A DNA stretch of 64,000 bases, taken from positions 1 to 64,000 of the forward strand of contig NZ_JACHFL010000021.1 of NCBI RefSeq assembly GCF_014201875.1, read 5' to 3'. The position numbers and the translations under genes were made by a program. The notes under the pieces are model-generated. The model was not told the origin of the DNA. It was given only the letters and a program-made list of their open reading frames with translations, and ran no database searches. This DNA is from Deinococcus humi. Its GTDB lineage: Bacteria; Deinococcota; Deinococci; Deinococcales; Deinococcaceae. This document shows positions 1 to 9,787 of this stretch, in pieces; within the stretch, counting starts at the first letter, position 1; each line of letters opens with the position of its first letter.

Positions 1-61
1 GTGCATGGAGCTGTTGGTCGGCGGCTTCGCTGATCTCGATCTGTCGTGCGGGACGACCCAT
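1..61 (-). CDS. Probable IS630-type transposase, N-terminus only
   Basis: Reading the minus strand from an ATG at position 61 gives a peptide beginning MGRPARQIEIS, which runs off the left edge of the window. That opening resembles the N-terminal helix-turn-helix region of IS630-family transposases common in Deinococcus. Only 20 codons are visible, so family assignment is weak and intactness cannot be judged. Confidence 0.35.
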   Translation of the reverse strand, partial: MGRPARQIEISEAADQQLHA

Positions 62-166
62 CCCTAATTCTACTTCTTATTCGCGATCTACTTAACTCGC
101 ACCAGTGGCTGCTCCCGCCGAATTAATCCTTTCAGCAGAGAATCCAACGCGCTCTGCAACGACCGA

Positions 167-328
167 ATGTCCCGACAGAAGCGCCTAGCCGCCGCAGAAA
201 TGACGTACCTGATACAGGCCTTCTCGCGCCGCTTCGGTCGAGAAGCCAGCCTGCCCAGCCCTCTACCAGAACATGGCCCTGCCTTCGAGGAACTCAAGAT
301 TCAGTACCAGGGTTGGGCAGCTGTGTAA
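167..328 (+). CDS. Small ORF of 53 aa, possibly a gene remnant
   Basis: An ATG-started reading frame of 53 codons ends with two adjacent stops (TAA, then TAG). After those stops the same frame stays open to about 480 and reads like coding sequence (charged residues, no stops), so the stretch may be one decayed gene rather than a small intact one. There is no clear ribosome binding site and I do not recognise the family. Confidence 0.2.
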   Translation: MSRQKRLAAAEMTYLIQAFSRRFGREASLPSPLPEHGPAFEELKIQYQGWAAV

Positions 329-888
329 TAGGTCAAGGACCACGGGGAGCGGATTGACGACATCACGCCGTTGTTGGACGGCAACAAGATCCGCGCGGGC
401 GATAGCCTGAATAAACGGCTGCGGCGCGAGCGCATTCTGCCTGTCATACCGCTCGAGGGACAGTCTGCCTGTCGATATAGGGCACATTGCCAGTCCCAAA
501 ATTTGTGGGGGCGATCTGAAACTCACAAGCATCACCTGTACCAACTGACGTGGCCTGCGGAACGGGATCTGACTCCGAGCACAGCACCCGATCAGAGTGA
601 AGGCCCGTGCTCGAACGGCCATCACTCTCGTGCGGCAGGGTGTGAAACGGCTCTCCAATGTGTTGCGGTGGCCGCTCGGCGCAGCTGCTTATGTTGATCA
701 AGTTGCACAGTATTCCGTCTCTCCCACCAGACTTGGCTTGAAGTGAAGTTGTCCGGCACGAGACCAAACCCCGAACAATTCCCACTTTTGACACCTGCTG
801 CCCCGAATCTGCCAGCCTACATGCGGTGTTCCTTCTGGGAACGCAGTTATGAGTCCCATCGCTATATCTGATCCCAAGGAGAGCCCTT
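329..888. other. Gene-poor stretch with a short IS3 fragment
   Basis: No convincing gene is seen. Positions 735-756 match, with one difference, part of the IS3-family orfB sequence near 36029-36050 (encoding a LEVKLSG-like peptide), so this is a small piece of the same insertion sequence family. The last 40 bases carry the ribosome binding site (AAGGAG) of the next gene. Confidence 0.4.
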
Positions 889-1818
889 ATGTCATCGCTG
901 TTTGAACAGGAAATTGGCCAGCTCCATCGATTCCAGGCGGGACTGCGCAGCAGTCCCCAGACCGTACCGGTCAATGCCATGGAACAGCAGATCGATGAGG
1001 TCTGCGCCCGGGTCCGTCAGCATGTCGCCAACATCCAGGCTGGCACGTCCCTGCTTAACGTGCGCCGCTCCGGGAATGATGACGTCAACACGGCTAAGGC
1101 ACAGCTGGCTGCTGACCTCGATCAGCTAATCCAGACCCTGAGTGCACCCACCGAAGTGGTGGCTGACGTGCTGGATCTGTACCTTCCCGGCTACGCCCGG
1201 GAAGGCTACCCGGTGCACCACGCCACCCGGCGGGCCGCCATCAGTACCGTCCCTGCCCTGCATCCTGGCGTGCTGGGTGAGGTGAGTGTCCTGAATCGCT
1301 GGTTGGTTCCTGCCGACAGTCCCGTACGCCCCCAACTGGAAGCTTGGGTGGAACTGCATGACGCCCTCCAGGCTGTGGACGCTGAATACAGCGCGCTCGA
1401 CAGCGCGCAGAGCCAGCTCCTGTCCGAGGTGGACAGTGACCAAGTGCTGGACGCGGACCTCGACTGGGACGGCACGTTCCTGACCCAGGTGTTGACCGTT
1501 ACCCATCTGGGCAGCGGTGAGGTTCAGGTTCTGAACCTCACGGACGTCACTCTGGACGGCGACACCTGGATCGTTACCGTGGAGGGTGCGGTGCCGCATC
1601 TGTCCACCGACGCCGTCGTGCGCCTATCCACCACGGATGGCGCGTTCAGTGGGGACTTGCCCCACAGGCAGCTGGACGTCCAGGACGCTCAGCTGCGTGT
1701 GATGGGCGTCTCACATGAAGCGCAGGAACGCCTGCGCGCATTGACAGTGGTGGACGTGGCGCAACTGACCGTGCTGGACACCGTGCCCGTGCTGGACAAC
1801 AACCGAACATTGAACTGA
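889..1818 (+). CDS. Unknown protein (309 aa) paired with TPR-CHAT protease
   Basis: I do not recognise this protein. It is acidic, without signal peptide or membrane segments. The N-terminal half (about residues 1-180) is helical in character, and the C-terminal half (about 195-300) is rich in beta-type V/T/L alternation. The ATG start is supported by AAGGAG seven bases upstream. It ends 45 bases before the TPR-CHAT gene on the same strand, so the two are probably co-transcribed. Genes next to CHAT-type caspase-like proteases are often their substrates, sensors or inhibitors. On context alone this protein could be one of these, but no motif shows it. Confidence 0.75.
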   Translation: MSSLFEQEIGQLHRFQAGLRSSPQTVPVNAMEQQIDEVCARVRQHVANIQAGTSLLNVRRSGNDDVNTAKAQLAADLDQLIQTLSAPTEVVADVLDLYLPGYAREGYPVHHATRRAAISTVPALHPGVLGEVSVLNRWLVPADSPVRPQLEAWVELHDALQAVDAEYSALDSAQSQLLSEVDSDQVLDADLDWDGTFLTQVLTVTHLGSGEVQVLNLTDVTLDGDTWIVTVEGAVPHLSTDAVVRLSTTDGAFSGDLPHRQLDVQDAQLRVMGVSHEAQERLRALTVVDVAQLTVLDTVPVLDNNRTLN

Positions 1819-1863
1819 GGTCTCGATCCGCCAAAGCCCAACTGCCCACCAGCGAGGAATTGC

Positions 1864-4755
1864 ATGAGTCGGATTGACCAAGAACTGCAACGAATCAGCC
1901 GACTGACACTGGACCGGCAGGTGGGTGCCTACCGGAATCTGCATACGCTGTCTTTGCGGAATGAGTCCAGAAACTATCCAGGACACGAATGTATTCTCAA
2001 GGCCCTGCTGTGGTCAGAACACGCCATTAAAGGGGCAAAAGAACCACTCACAGTCTTCGCAGTCGCCTTGGAGTTGCAGGGCCGCCACTTGCGCCGAGGT
2101 GTTGTATTCGCGAATTTCCTGAACAAGCTGGCCATTGTGCTCACTGAGCTCCACCGATTCGACGAGGCCCTTCTCTGGTATGAGGAAGCTTTGGCGATCA
2201 AACGGGTGGCTCTGCCCGCTGCACATCCGGACATCGCTAGCAGCCTGAACAATCTGGCCAATGTACTCGTTGAGCTCCGCCGCTTCGACGAGGCCTTCCT
2301 CTGGCATGAAGAAGCTCTGGCGATCAAACGGATGGCCCTGCCCGCTGCACATCCGGACATCGCTACCTGCCTGAACAACTTGGCCATTGTGCTCAGAGAG
2401 CTCCGCCGCTTCGATGAGGCCCTGGAAAAGCACGAGGAAGCTCTGGTGATTCGGCGGGCGGCTCTGCCCGCTGGACACCCGGACATCGCTTCCAGCTTAA
2501 TGGGCCTAGGCAGTACGCACGCTGAGCTCCGCCGCTTCGATGAGGCCCTTGAAAAGCACGAGGAAGCCCTAGATATCAGGCGCGCGGCGCTACCGACTAA
2601 ACACCTACACATCGCAATGAGCTTGAACAACCTAGCCAATGTGCTTTCCGCTCTTCGCCGCTTCGATGAGGCTCTCGAAAAGCACGAGGAAGCCCTGGCA
2701 ATCCAACGGGCGGCCCTGCCCGCTAGACACCCGGACATCGCTACCAGCCTGAACAATCTGGCTTATGTGCTTTCCGCTCTTCGCCGCTTCGATGAGGCCC
2801 TCGAAAAGCACGACGAAGCCCTGATGAGCCAACGGGCAGCCCTGCCGGCTGGACATCCACACATCGCATCAAGTTTCCACAACATAGGAAGCGTCCTCAC
2901 GGACTTGAGCCGCCACCACGACGCTGTCCAGAGTTATCAGCAGGCCCTCGAGATCCGGCGAGAGGCCCTCCCTGACAATCATCCTCACACTGCCAAAGTG
3001 CTGCACCGTCTGGCCCGCGTTTTCGGTGAGCTTGACCAGCCGGCGCAAGGCCTTCCCCACACCACCGAAGCCCTGAACATCCTGCTGAATAACGAGCAGT
3101 TCCCGCAGATCAGCAAGACCCTGTGGGGGGATGTGACTGAAGTCGACGAGTCCGTGCCCGAAACCCTGGCACTGTTGCTGGAGCTTGCCACCCATCCTGA
3201 GGCCCCTGAGCTCCCTACCAACACGGTGACTGCCCTGCTTACATTTAAAGGCAATGCCGACATTGAGCAGGGTCTCATCAGCATCCTGCACGTCACAGCC
3301 ACCGGCCCCCTCAAAGATCGTATTACTCAACTCAAGGCCCTTCAGGCCGACGTCGCCCGACTTCAATACAGCACTGATGTCCAGGACCTCCTGCGAATAC
3401 AGGAGGTCACCGCACAACTCCAGCAGCTCGAACAGCAGATTCACACGGATCCCGAAGGGGCCCGGCTCGCCGAAGAACTGCAACTGCGCATGATCACCCC
3501 CCCCGCGGTGCAATCTGCCCTGCAGGACGACGAAGCGCTGCTGAACCTGTTCGTCTCAGGAGACGCGGTGTACGCCCAGATCTTGCACCAGGACGGCCGG
3601 CATCACCTGCACCGCTACGCCGCATCAGACCTCGAAGCGCAGGTGGGCCACCTGCGCCAGGTCCTGGCTGATACATGCCTCCTGCTGCACGAAACTCCTT
3701 TGCTGCACCCCCTGCAGGGGTTGTACGTGGCCCTGATCACTCCCCTCGCTGGGCTGCTGGGGCTGGGAGAGGATCTCAAACGACTAGTCATCAGTGGCGA
3801 CGGCTTCCTGTACGGTCTGCCATGGGACCTGCTGTGCGCACCGGACGCGTCCGGTGCCCGTCCCCTGCTGGCCCAGGTCAGTATCCGCCTGGTGCCCACC
3901 CCCTGGGACCTGCTGCGCCTGCACCGTCTTCCGTCGGTGCTAGCAATCGACACGAATCCCGCTGTGTTGCTGGGCGTTCAGTCCTTCGAAGAACACGTTG
4001 ACAGCGATAAGGATGCAACCGAGACCGGGGCCATGAATCTCCCTCCGGAGTTGCGCTCCGCACCAGTCCGGTTCGCAACGCGTAGCGCGGTCATGACGAC
4101 TGGTGGAGCTGACAGTCTGCCCAGGTACGGGAACCTGAGCGGCACTGAGCAAGAGATTCGCATGCTGACTGCGCTGCTCACAGAGCGCGGGCGCTCCGTG
4201 GTCTCTCACTTAAGCCCTGAAGCCTCAGAGCAGACCCTGCTGAACATTGGAGTGGCCCCCTGGATGCTGCATTTCTCGACGCATTCAGACGTGTGGGACA
4301 CTGAACAGACCCGCCCGCTGTACCAGCGGGCTGAGCGGGCTGATCCCCGGTATGATCCGGCCCATCCCTTCTCACAGGCCGTGGTGCTGCTCGACGGCTA
4401 CACCCGGCGTAACTTCCAGGGGGTCTTGCGGGCCTGGGAATTGGGTAGCCTGAACCTGCGCGGCACGGAAATGGTCATCTTCTCGTCGTGCAATTCGGGA
4501 CTGGGGGACATGACGGCCGGCCGGGGGGTGGCGGGTCTGTCGCAAGCGGCATTCCTGGCGGGTGCGCAGCGGACCATTACGACGCTGTGGCCGGTGTTGG
4601 ATGCCACGACGCCGGAATGGATGGGCAATGTGTATAAGGCGCGGTTGGATGGCGCGTCGTGGCAGGACGCAGTCCGGAAGGAAAAACTGCGGATGCTGGG
4701 AGAGGAACAACCGGTGAGTGCCTGGGCCCCTTTCGTCCTTAATGGCCTCCCCTGA
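1864..4755 (+). CDS. TPR-CHAT caspase-like protease
   Basis: The 963-aa protein has two parts. Residues 85-378 are seven near-identical 42-residue tetratricopeptide repeats of the kinesin-light-chain type plus a degenerate eighth, a protein-protein interaction surface. Residues about 550-963 form a CHAT domain, a caspase-like cysteine peptidase fold. The expected catalytic dyad is visible as His807 (HFSTHSD) and Cys876 (FSSCNSG), followed by the GxxGLxxAFLxAG helix. There is no signal peptide, so it should act in the cytoplasm. AGGAA precedes the ATG. Known TPR-CHAT proteins act in host conflict and regulated proteolysis, including with type III-E CRISPR. No CRISPR genes are near here, so the trigger is unknown. 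The gene 45 bases upstream is the likely partner. Confidence 0.88.
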   Translation: MSRIDQELQRISRLTLDRQVGAYRNLHTLSLRNESRNYPGHECILKALLWSEHAIKGAKEPLTVFAVALELQGRHLRRGVVFANFLNKLAIVLTELHRFDEALLWYEEALAIKRVALPAAHPDIASSLNNLANVLVELRRFDEAFLWHEEALAIKRMALPAAHPDIATCLNNLAIVLRELRRFDEALEKHEEALVIRRAALPAGHPDIASSLMGLGSTHAELRRFDEALEKHEEALDIRRAALPTKHLHIAMSLNNLANVLSALRRFDEALEKHEEALAIQRAALPARHPDIATSLNNLAYVLSALRRFDEALEKHDEALMSQRAALPAGHPHIASSFHNIGSVLTDLSRHHDAVQSYQQALEIRREALPDNHPHTAKVLHRLARVFGELDQPAQGLPHTTEALNILLNNEQFPQISKTLWGDVTEVDESVPETLALLLELATHPEAPELPTNTVTALLTFKGNADIEQGLISILHVTATGPLKDRITQLKALQADVARLQYSTDVQDLLRIQEVTAQLQQLEQQIHTDPEGARLAEELQLRMITPPAVQSALQDDEALLNLFVSGDAVYAQILHQDGRHHLHRYAASDLEAQVGHLRQVLADTCLLLHETPLLHPLQGLYVALITPLAGLLGLGEDLKRLVISGDGFLYGLPWDLLCAPDASGARPLLAQVSIRLVPTPWDLLRLHRLPSVLAIDTNPAVLLGVQSFEEHVDSDKDATETGAMNLPPELRSAPVRFATRSAVMTTGGADSLPRYGNLSGTEQEIRMLTALLTERGRSVVSHLSPEASEQTLLNIGVAPWMLHFSTHSDVWDTEQTRPLYQRAERADPRYDPAHPFSQAVVLLDGYTRRNFQGVLRAWELGSLNLRGTEMVIFSSCNSGLGDMTAGRGVAGLSQAAFLAGAQRTITTLWPVLDATTPEWMGNVYKARLDGASWQDAVRKEKLRMLGEEQPVSAWAPFVLNGLP
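2116..2997 (+). repeat. Seven tandem 126-bp repeats encoding TPR units
   Basis: Units begin at 2116, 2242, 2368, 2494, 2620, 2746 and 2872, exactly 126 bp apart, each encoding a 42-residue TPR. Units 2-6 are closely alike (core RRFDEA followed by an EEAL or DEAL segment), which suggests recent duplication or gene conversion. Copy number could vary between strains. Confidence 0.85.
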
Positions 4756-5491
4756 GAGAGTGGGGCCATACAGGTCAACACCATGCTTGTGCGTGCTGCT
4801 TCAGCGCCTACTTGGTACAGTGCTTCCTTGCGCTTAGGGTCAGCTGCGGTGGCTTAACTTCAACAACACATTATCGAGGCAATCCCAGAACATGTTTTAT
4901 CTGTCCAGCACCTGTTTGACCTGCACAATGCTCCACGGCTCCCCCGGACAAGTCCTGAAGCCTTAGGTCCCGAGATGGGCCGCCGTCGCTCGGAGGCTGA
5001 GGCCCTGTCTACGCAGCGCACCAGCATAGGCCGCAACAGCTCGCATGTCCGAGATAGTCCTGGCATCGATGCTGCTCCAGCCTGCCAAGCTTCGGGGGTC
5101 AGATTTTCGGCCCTCCCAAGGCTGAGCCCCCTCTCATTCCGGCAGCTAGGACCACCTTCGTTCGTATTGGGATAAGTTGAGCTTCCCGCTCAGCGGTGAG
5201 ATCGTTTGGATATGCGGACCGATTTCATCGCCGGATCATCTCTCGACTGATCGTCCGCTCTTTTTCACGCAGGCAAGACATGCCCCAGTACGTTTTTCAG
5301 GCGCACTTTAGTGCGACGACATCCAGTGAATCATGATCGGCTCACTTGGCGGAACACGAAAGTGTACGTGGGGCTATTCGAGGCACAAATACAGCAGGAG
5401 GGCACATCTATCGTGTCATGATTGCCTCCTCGCCCGAAGCCTCTCCACAACACACAAAAAGAGGCGGGCCATCCCATATATTGAATAACTT
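4756..5491. other. Intergenic region upstream of the defence operon
   Basis: About 735 bases separate the TPR-CHAT gene from the BREX-like operon. No ORF here looks real. The promoter of the downstream operon must lie in or near this stretch, but I cannot point to convincing -35/-10 boxes. Confidence 0.4.
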
Positions 5492-6397
5492 GTGCTCCCT
5501 GCTCATGCCAACACCGAAAAACCTGGCTTCTCAGGTCATGAAACATTTGCGTTCCGCTATGGCTGGCTCCGCAAAGCCATGATCGGAACCGAAGTCAGCA
5601 GCCAGTTCTTCAGCCGTCCATTGGCGCTCGTCACCCTGGGAGTAGGTAAGAACATGGTGCAGAGCATCCGACATTGGGGCTTGGCTACACGCGTCCTGCA
5701 GGATGTGAGCCGCACAGATGTGGCTCCAACGTATCTCGGGCAGCGCCTCCTGCAGGGGTGGGACCCGTATCTGGAAGACATTGGCTCGCTCTGGTTGATT
5801 CACTGGTGGCTCGTAGGAAATCCTGCTCGGGCTGCCGCGTGGCATTACGTGTTTTTTCGGTGGTCACGGCAGGAATTCAGCAAGAATGAGTTGACCGATC
5901 ACTTGCTGGAATGGGCAGAACGTGCAGCGGTGCGGGCCACGCGCTCCTCCATTGGGCGGGATGTGGACTGCATGCTGCGCACATACCTGCCCGGCAAAAG
6001 CAGCAAAAAAGGCGTGTCGGAGGAGTCGTTCGATTGCCCATTGGTGGAGTTGGGCCTCTTGCGTCCTCTTCAAGATGGAGACCGGTATACGTTTGTGGTG
6101 GGGCCTAAACGGACTCTGCCTGCAGCGATTTTTGGCTACGCCCTGGTGGAATACATGAATGCAGTGAGGGGCGAGCGGCGTACGGTAGCACTGCATGACA
6201 CGCTCTACGGCGTCGGAAGCCCAGGACTGGCCTTCAAGCTGTCCGAAAATGCCTTGGTGGAACTTGTGGAGGCGGTGCAAGTCCTTACGGGTGGTGCCAT
6301 TGAACTTGATGACACGGCTGGCCTAAAACAGTTGTATTTACGAGAAGACCTTGATGGTACGGAGCTGCTCGAGCGGTTCTACGAGGAGAACGCATGA
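5492..6397 (+). CDS. DUF4007 family protein (first copy)
   Basis: The 301-aa protein shows the family hallmark near its N-terminus (FSGHETFAFRYGWLRKA, residues 13-29) followed by the LGVGKNMVQSIRHWG motif. DUF4007 proteins are repeatedly found beside PAPS-reductase-like enzymes, cysteine desulfurases and BREX or Dnd-like genes; their biochemical role is not established. The GTG start at 5492 is chosen because the FSGHE motif must be included and no in-frame ATG precedes it; the ribosome binding site is weak. The stop overlaps the next gene by four bases (ATGA), so the two are translationally coupled. A second, divergent DUF4007 lies at 11052-11870. Confidence 0.85.
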   Translation: MLPAHANTEKPGFSGHETFAFRYGWLRKAMIGTEVSSQFFSRPLALVTLGVGKNMVQSIRHWGLATRVLQDVSRTDVAPTYLGQRLLQGWDPYLEDIGSLWLIHWWLVGNPARAAAWHYVFFRWSRQEFSKNELTDHLLEWAERAAVRATRSSIGRDVDCMLRTYLPGKSSKKGVSEESFDCPLVELGLLRPLQDGDRYTFVVGPKRTLPAAIFGYALVEYMNAVRGERRTVALHDTLYGVGSPGLAFKLSENALVELVEAVQVLTGGAIELDDTAGLKQLYLREDLDGTELLERFYEENA

Positions 6398-9300
6398 GCC
6401 TCACGGTGCCGGCAGCCACTGCCGGCCGGTTTTTGCGGTCCGTGCGGTTAGAGCGCGACGCTGGGCATGCAGAGTCGCTGCAGGGGTACATACTGACCCC
6501 TCAGGCACGGATCGTGCTGCGCCGCATCCTGACGGCCTTGAGTGAGGGCGGCACCGAACGCGCTTTGACGCTAACAGGACCGTATGGGACAGGGAAATCG
6601 GCGTTTGCGCTGTTCCTCACTGAACTTCTGCATGATCCGGTTGGGCCGGCCTTCGCGTTAATTGAGCGGGTGGATGGGGCACTTGCGCTGGAGGTTCAGC
6701 GCGTGCTGCAGGCCCCGTTTCTGACTGTTCCACTCACGCTGCGGCGCGCGCGCCTCGGCGTGACGCTGCATGAGGGGCTCGTTGCCGCCGCAGAGAGCCT
6801 GCCGGATCCTGCAGCGCTCTTGGAGACGTTGCAGGCGGTGATGCCGGCCGCAGATTTGGAGACTTTGGACACCCGGGCACTTCTCCAGGCCGTGCAAGCC
6901 GTTCAGACACATGCTGAAGCCGCTGGGTATGCCGGGGTGGCCATTGTGTTCGATGAGCTGGGCAAAGCTCTGGAGCACGAGGCGAGATTCGAGGGGGCGG
7001 ACATTTACCTGCTGCAGGAACTCGCAGAAAGCGCGGCGCGCAGCGGGGCACAGCCCTTGCTGTTCGTAGGGGTACTGCATCAGGCGTTCGAGCAGTACGG
7101 TGAGGCATTGCTGGCCAGCGCTCGCAAAGAGTGGGCGAAAGTGCAGGGGCGCTTTGCTGACATCGCTTTTATTGAGCCTCCGGAGCAGCAGATGCGCCTG
7201 GCGGCGCACGCGACAGCCACGCTTGACCCCTTACCTGGCGCGGACGTGCGGGCGTCCGCGCGGAACGCTGCTCAGGCCCTGATCAAGCTGAAGCAGGCGC
7301 CTCTAGGCTTCGAAGCTGCGGAGTTCGAAACTGTAGCGGTCGAGGCGGCCCCCTTACATCCGGCCGCGCTGATGGCGCTGCCGTATCTGTTCAGGAGATT
7401 CGCGCAGAATGAGCGCTCGCTGTTCGCCTACCTGCTGAGCGGGGAACCGCATGCGGTTCCTGCGCAGTGGACGGCGGGGCACACCCTTGTCCGGATGCAT
7501 GACCTGTTTGACTACTTCAGTATTAACTTGCTGGGGAGCTTGTCGCGGCAAGCGTTCGCGCGGCGGTGGCTGGAAGTGGTGGACGCTGTGGAGCGTTACC
7601 CAGATCTGAGCCTGCTTGAAGTGCAGGCGTTGAAGACGGTGGGCCTGCTGGGTGTGCTTGGGGACATGACGGGCTTGCACGCGAGCGCCGAACTCGTCTC
7701 AGTGGCTCTAACTGATACGGTGGACGACGCTGAAGTGCTGCGCACCTTGCAGCACCTGGAGCACCGGTCGTTGATCGTGTACCGCCGTTACAACCGCACC
7801 TATCGGGTGTGGGAGGGCAGCGACATTGATATTGAGGAGCGGTTAGAAGAAGGACGCCGGACCATCGGGGCGCAGCTCGCGCTATCGGAGGTGCTCGAGA
7901 ATTACTTGCCTCGGCGCCCCCTCGTGGCGCGCCGGCACTCCTTTCACACTGGCTCTTTGCGGTTTGTCGAAGTGCGGTATGTGGATGCCCCGGTTTCCGC
8001 AGACCAGCTCCGAGCGACAGAGGGCGCCGACGGCATTCTGGTCTGCGCCTTGCCGAGTACGCCGGAGCAGGCAGAGGCCTTTGCGCGTTGGGCACAAGAC
8101 GAGAGCGTGGCGCAACGGCCTAACCTGCTTCTAGCTGTGCCGCTTGGCTTGCAGACCCTACGTGAGGCCGCTACAGAACTGAGGGCGCTCTACTGGCTAA
8201 GGGAGTCAACCCCGGACTTGCGGGACGACCGGGTGGCGCGCCGCGAGGTGGCCGAACGCCTCGCCTACCTGGAAGGAGTGCTAATCAGCGCAACTGAACA
8301 CCTCCTCGACCCCCGACCGGTCCCGGTGGGGAGCGGCACGCAGTATTGGCATCGCGGCGTTGCCCAGGCGGTGCGGACGCCGCGCCAGGCGACTCAACTG
8401 CTGTCCGACGCCTTGGACGCGGTGTACCCCGCTTCACCGCACGTCATCAATGAACTGATTAACCGCCGCATGTTGTCGTCGGCGGCCGCCGCGGCCCGGC
8501 GGTCGTTGATTGAGCTGATGTTGAACCGCGGCGACGAGGCTCTGTTGGGCCTGGATCCAGAGCTGTTCCCGCCGGAGCGAAGCATGTATGAAAGTGTGCT
8601 GCGCTTTGCGGAGTTGCACGGCCCGGTCGACCCTGACGATGAGGCGGGGCCATGGGAGTTCCGCGCCCCGCAGGAGGAAGGAAGCGCAAATCTCGCCCCC
8701 GCGTGGGCCGAGCTGAGCCGCTTGGTATTCGAAGCCGACGAGCCGATCGCGATCAACACCTTGTTCAGTGCGCTGGCGGCTCCACCGTTCGGCGTAACTG
8801 CCGGACTTGCCCCCGTCCTACTTGTGGCGTTCTTACAGGTGCACCCGCACGAAATCAGCATGTACCGCGAAGCCGTGTTTGTCGCGGAACCGAACATTGC
8901 GGATTTCGAGGTGCTGCTACGCCGCCCGGAACTCTTTGCGGTGGTGGGAAGTTCGGTGCGGGGCGAACGGGCCGCCGTGCTGACCCGACTGGCCGGAAGC
9001 TTGAAAACGCCTGACGCGCTCGTGCCAGTCGTCCGGGCCTTGATCCGCATGGTCAAGGGCTTGCCGGAAACGTCGTGGCGCACCCGGAGCCTGCCAGACC
9101 CCGTCGTACGGCTGCGGGACGCGTTTGAACGGGCCCGAAGTCCGGAGCGGCTGCTGTTCCAGGACGTGCCCGAGGCACTGGGTTTACCGGCGATTGGCAG
9201 CGGCCCGGCGGACGGAGAGCAAATCACGGTCTTCTTTGAAGCGTTGAACCAAGCACTGCAAACCTGGGCAGCGCACGGCCCTGCGCAAGTCACGCAGGCT

Positions 9301-9729
9301 CGGCGGATCCTGCTTGAAGCCCTCGACTTTCCGGCGACGGATCAAGGCTGGGCCCAACTGACCGAACAGGCTCAGGCACTCCAGGGGCGTCCGCTGCCCA
9401 CCGCGTTGGTCGTCTTTGTAAACCGCCTGTGTACAGTCGGTGAACCAAGTGCGGTCCTTGACGGGGTGTTGTCTCTGGTGGCCGGCCGGTCGCCGCGCTC
9501 GTGGACGGACGCTGACGCGGCGCGGTACCCCTCTCAAGTGGCCGATTTAGGCCGTATGTACCGCTTATCTGCGCGCCAACTCGGGTACAGCACGCCCGCG
9601 GCGGAGGAAGCGAGTCGCATGGTGGCCACGCAACTGCGCGCGTTTCTATCAGCTCAGAGCTCGGCGGGGCAGAAGGACGCCGTGAAGTTGGCCCTGTTAC
9701 AGCTGCTTCAAGAGTTGGACGACGAATGA
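6394..9729 (+). CDS. Large P-loop ATPase of the BREX-like operon (1111 aa)
   Basis: A Walker A motif GPYGTGKS is at residues 62-69 and a Walker B VFDE ends at Asp187-Glu188, so this is an ATP-binding protein of the AAA/STAND type. A WEGSDIDIEERL segment near residue 470 resembles large ATPases of the PglY/BrxC and Dnd-restriction kind. The C-terminal 600 residues are helical and I assign no domain to them. It is coupled to the DUF4007 gene by ATGA and is followed after 58 bases by the PP-loop gene. In context it is probably a DNA-associated motor or switch of the defence system; the exact family name is uncertain. Confidence 0.75.
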   Translation: MSLTVPAATAGRFLRSVRLERDAGHAESLQGYILTPQARIVLRRILTALSEGGTERALTLTGPYGTGKSAFALFLTELLHDPVGPAFALIERVDGALALEVQRVLQAPFLTVPLTLRRARLGVTLHEGLVAAAESLPDPAALLETLQAVMPAADLETLDTRALLQAVQAVQTHAEAAGYAGVAIVFDELGKALEHEARFEGADIYLLQELAESAARSGAQPLLFVGVLHQAFEQYGEALLASARKEWAKVQGRFADIAFIEPPEQQMRLAAHATATLDPLPGADVRASARNAAQALIKLKQAPLGFEAAEFETVAVEAAPLHPAALMALPYLFRRFAQNERSLFAYLLSGEPHAVPAQWTAGHTLVRMHDLFDYFSINLLGSLSRQAFARRWLEVVDAVERYPDLSLLEVQALKTVGLLGVLGDMTGLHASAELVSVALTDTVDDAEVLRTLQHLEHRSLIVYRRYNRTYRVWEGSDIDIEERLEEGRRTIGAQLALSEVLENYLPRRPLVARRHSFHTGSLRFVEVRYVDAPVSADQLRATEGADGILVCALPSTPEQAEAFARWAQDESVAQRPNLLLAVPLGLQTLREAATELRALYWLRESTPDLRDDRVARREVAERLAYLEGVLISATEHLLDPRPVPVGSGTQYWHRGVAQAVRTPRQATQLLSDALDAVYPASPHVINELINRRMLSSAAAAARRSLIELMLNRGDEALLGLDPELFPPERSMYESVLRFAELHGPVDPDDEAGPWEFRAPQEEGSANLAPAWAELSRLVFEADEPIAINTLFSALAAPPFGVTAGLAPVLLVAFLQVHPHEISMYREAVFVAEPNIADFEVLLRRPELFAVVGSSVRGERAAVLTRLAGSLKTPDALVPVVRALIRMVKGLPETSWRTRSLPDPVVRLRDAFERARSPERLLFQDVPEALGLPAIGSGPADGEQITVFFEALNQALQTWAAHGPAQVTQARRILLEALDFPATDQGWAQLTEQAQALQGRPLPTALVVFVNRLCTVGEPSAVLDGVLSLVAGRSPRSWTDADAARYPSQVADLGRMYRLSARQLGYSTPAAEEASRMVATQLRAFLSAQSSAGQKDAVKLALLQLLQELDDE

Positions 9730-9787
9730 TTCAATTGTGGAATATGTATGAAAAGAGTTTGACGTCGCGTTTACAGTTAGGCCAAAC

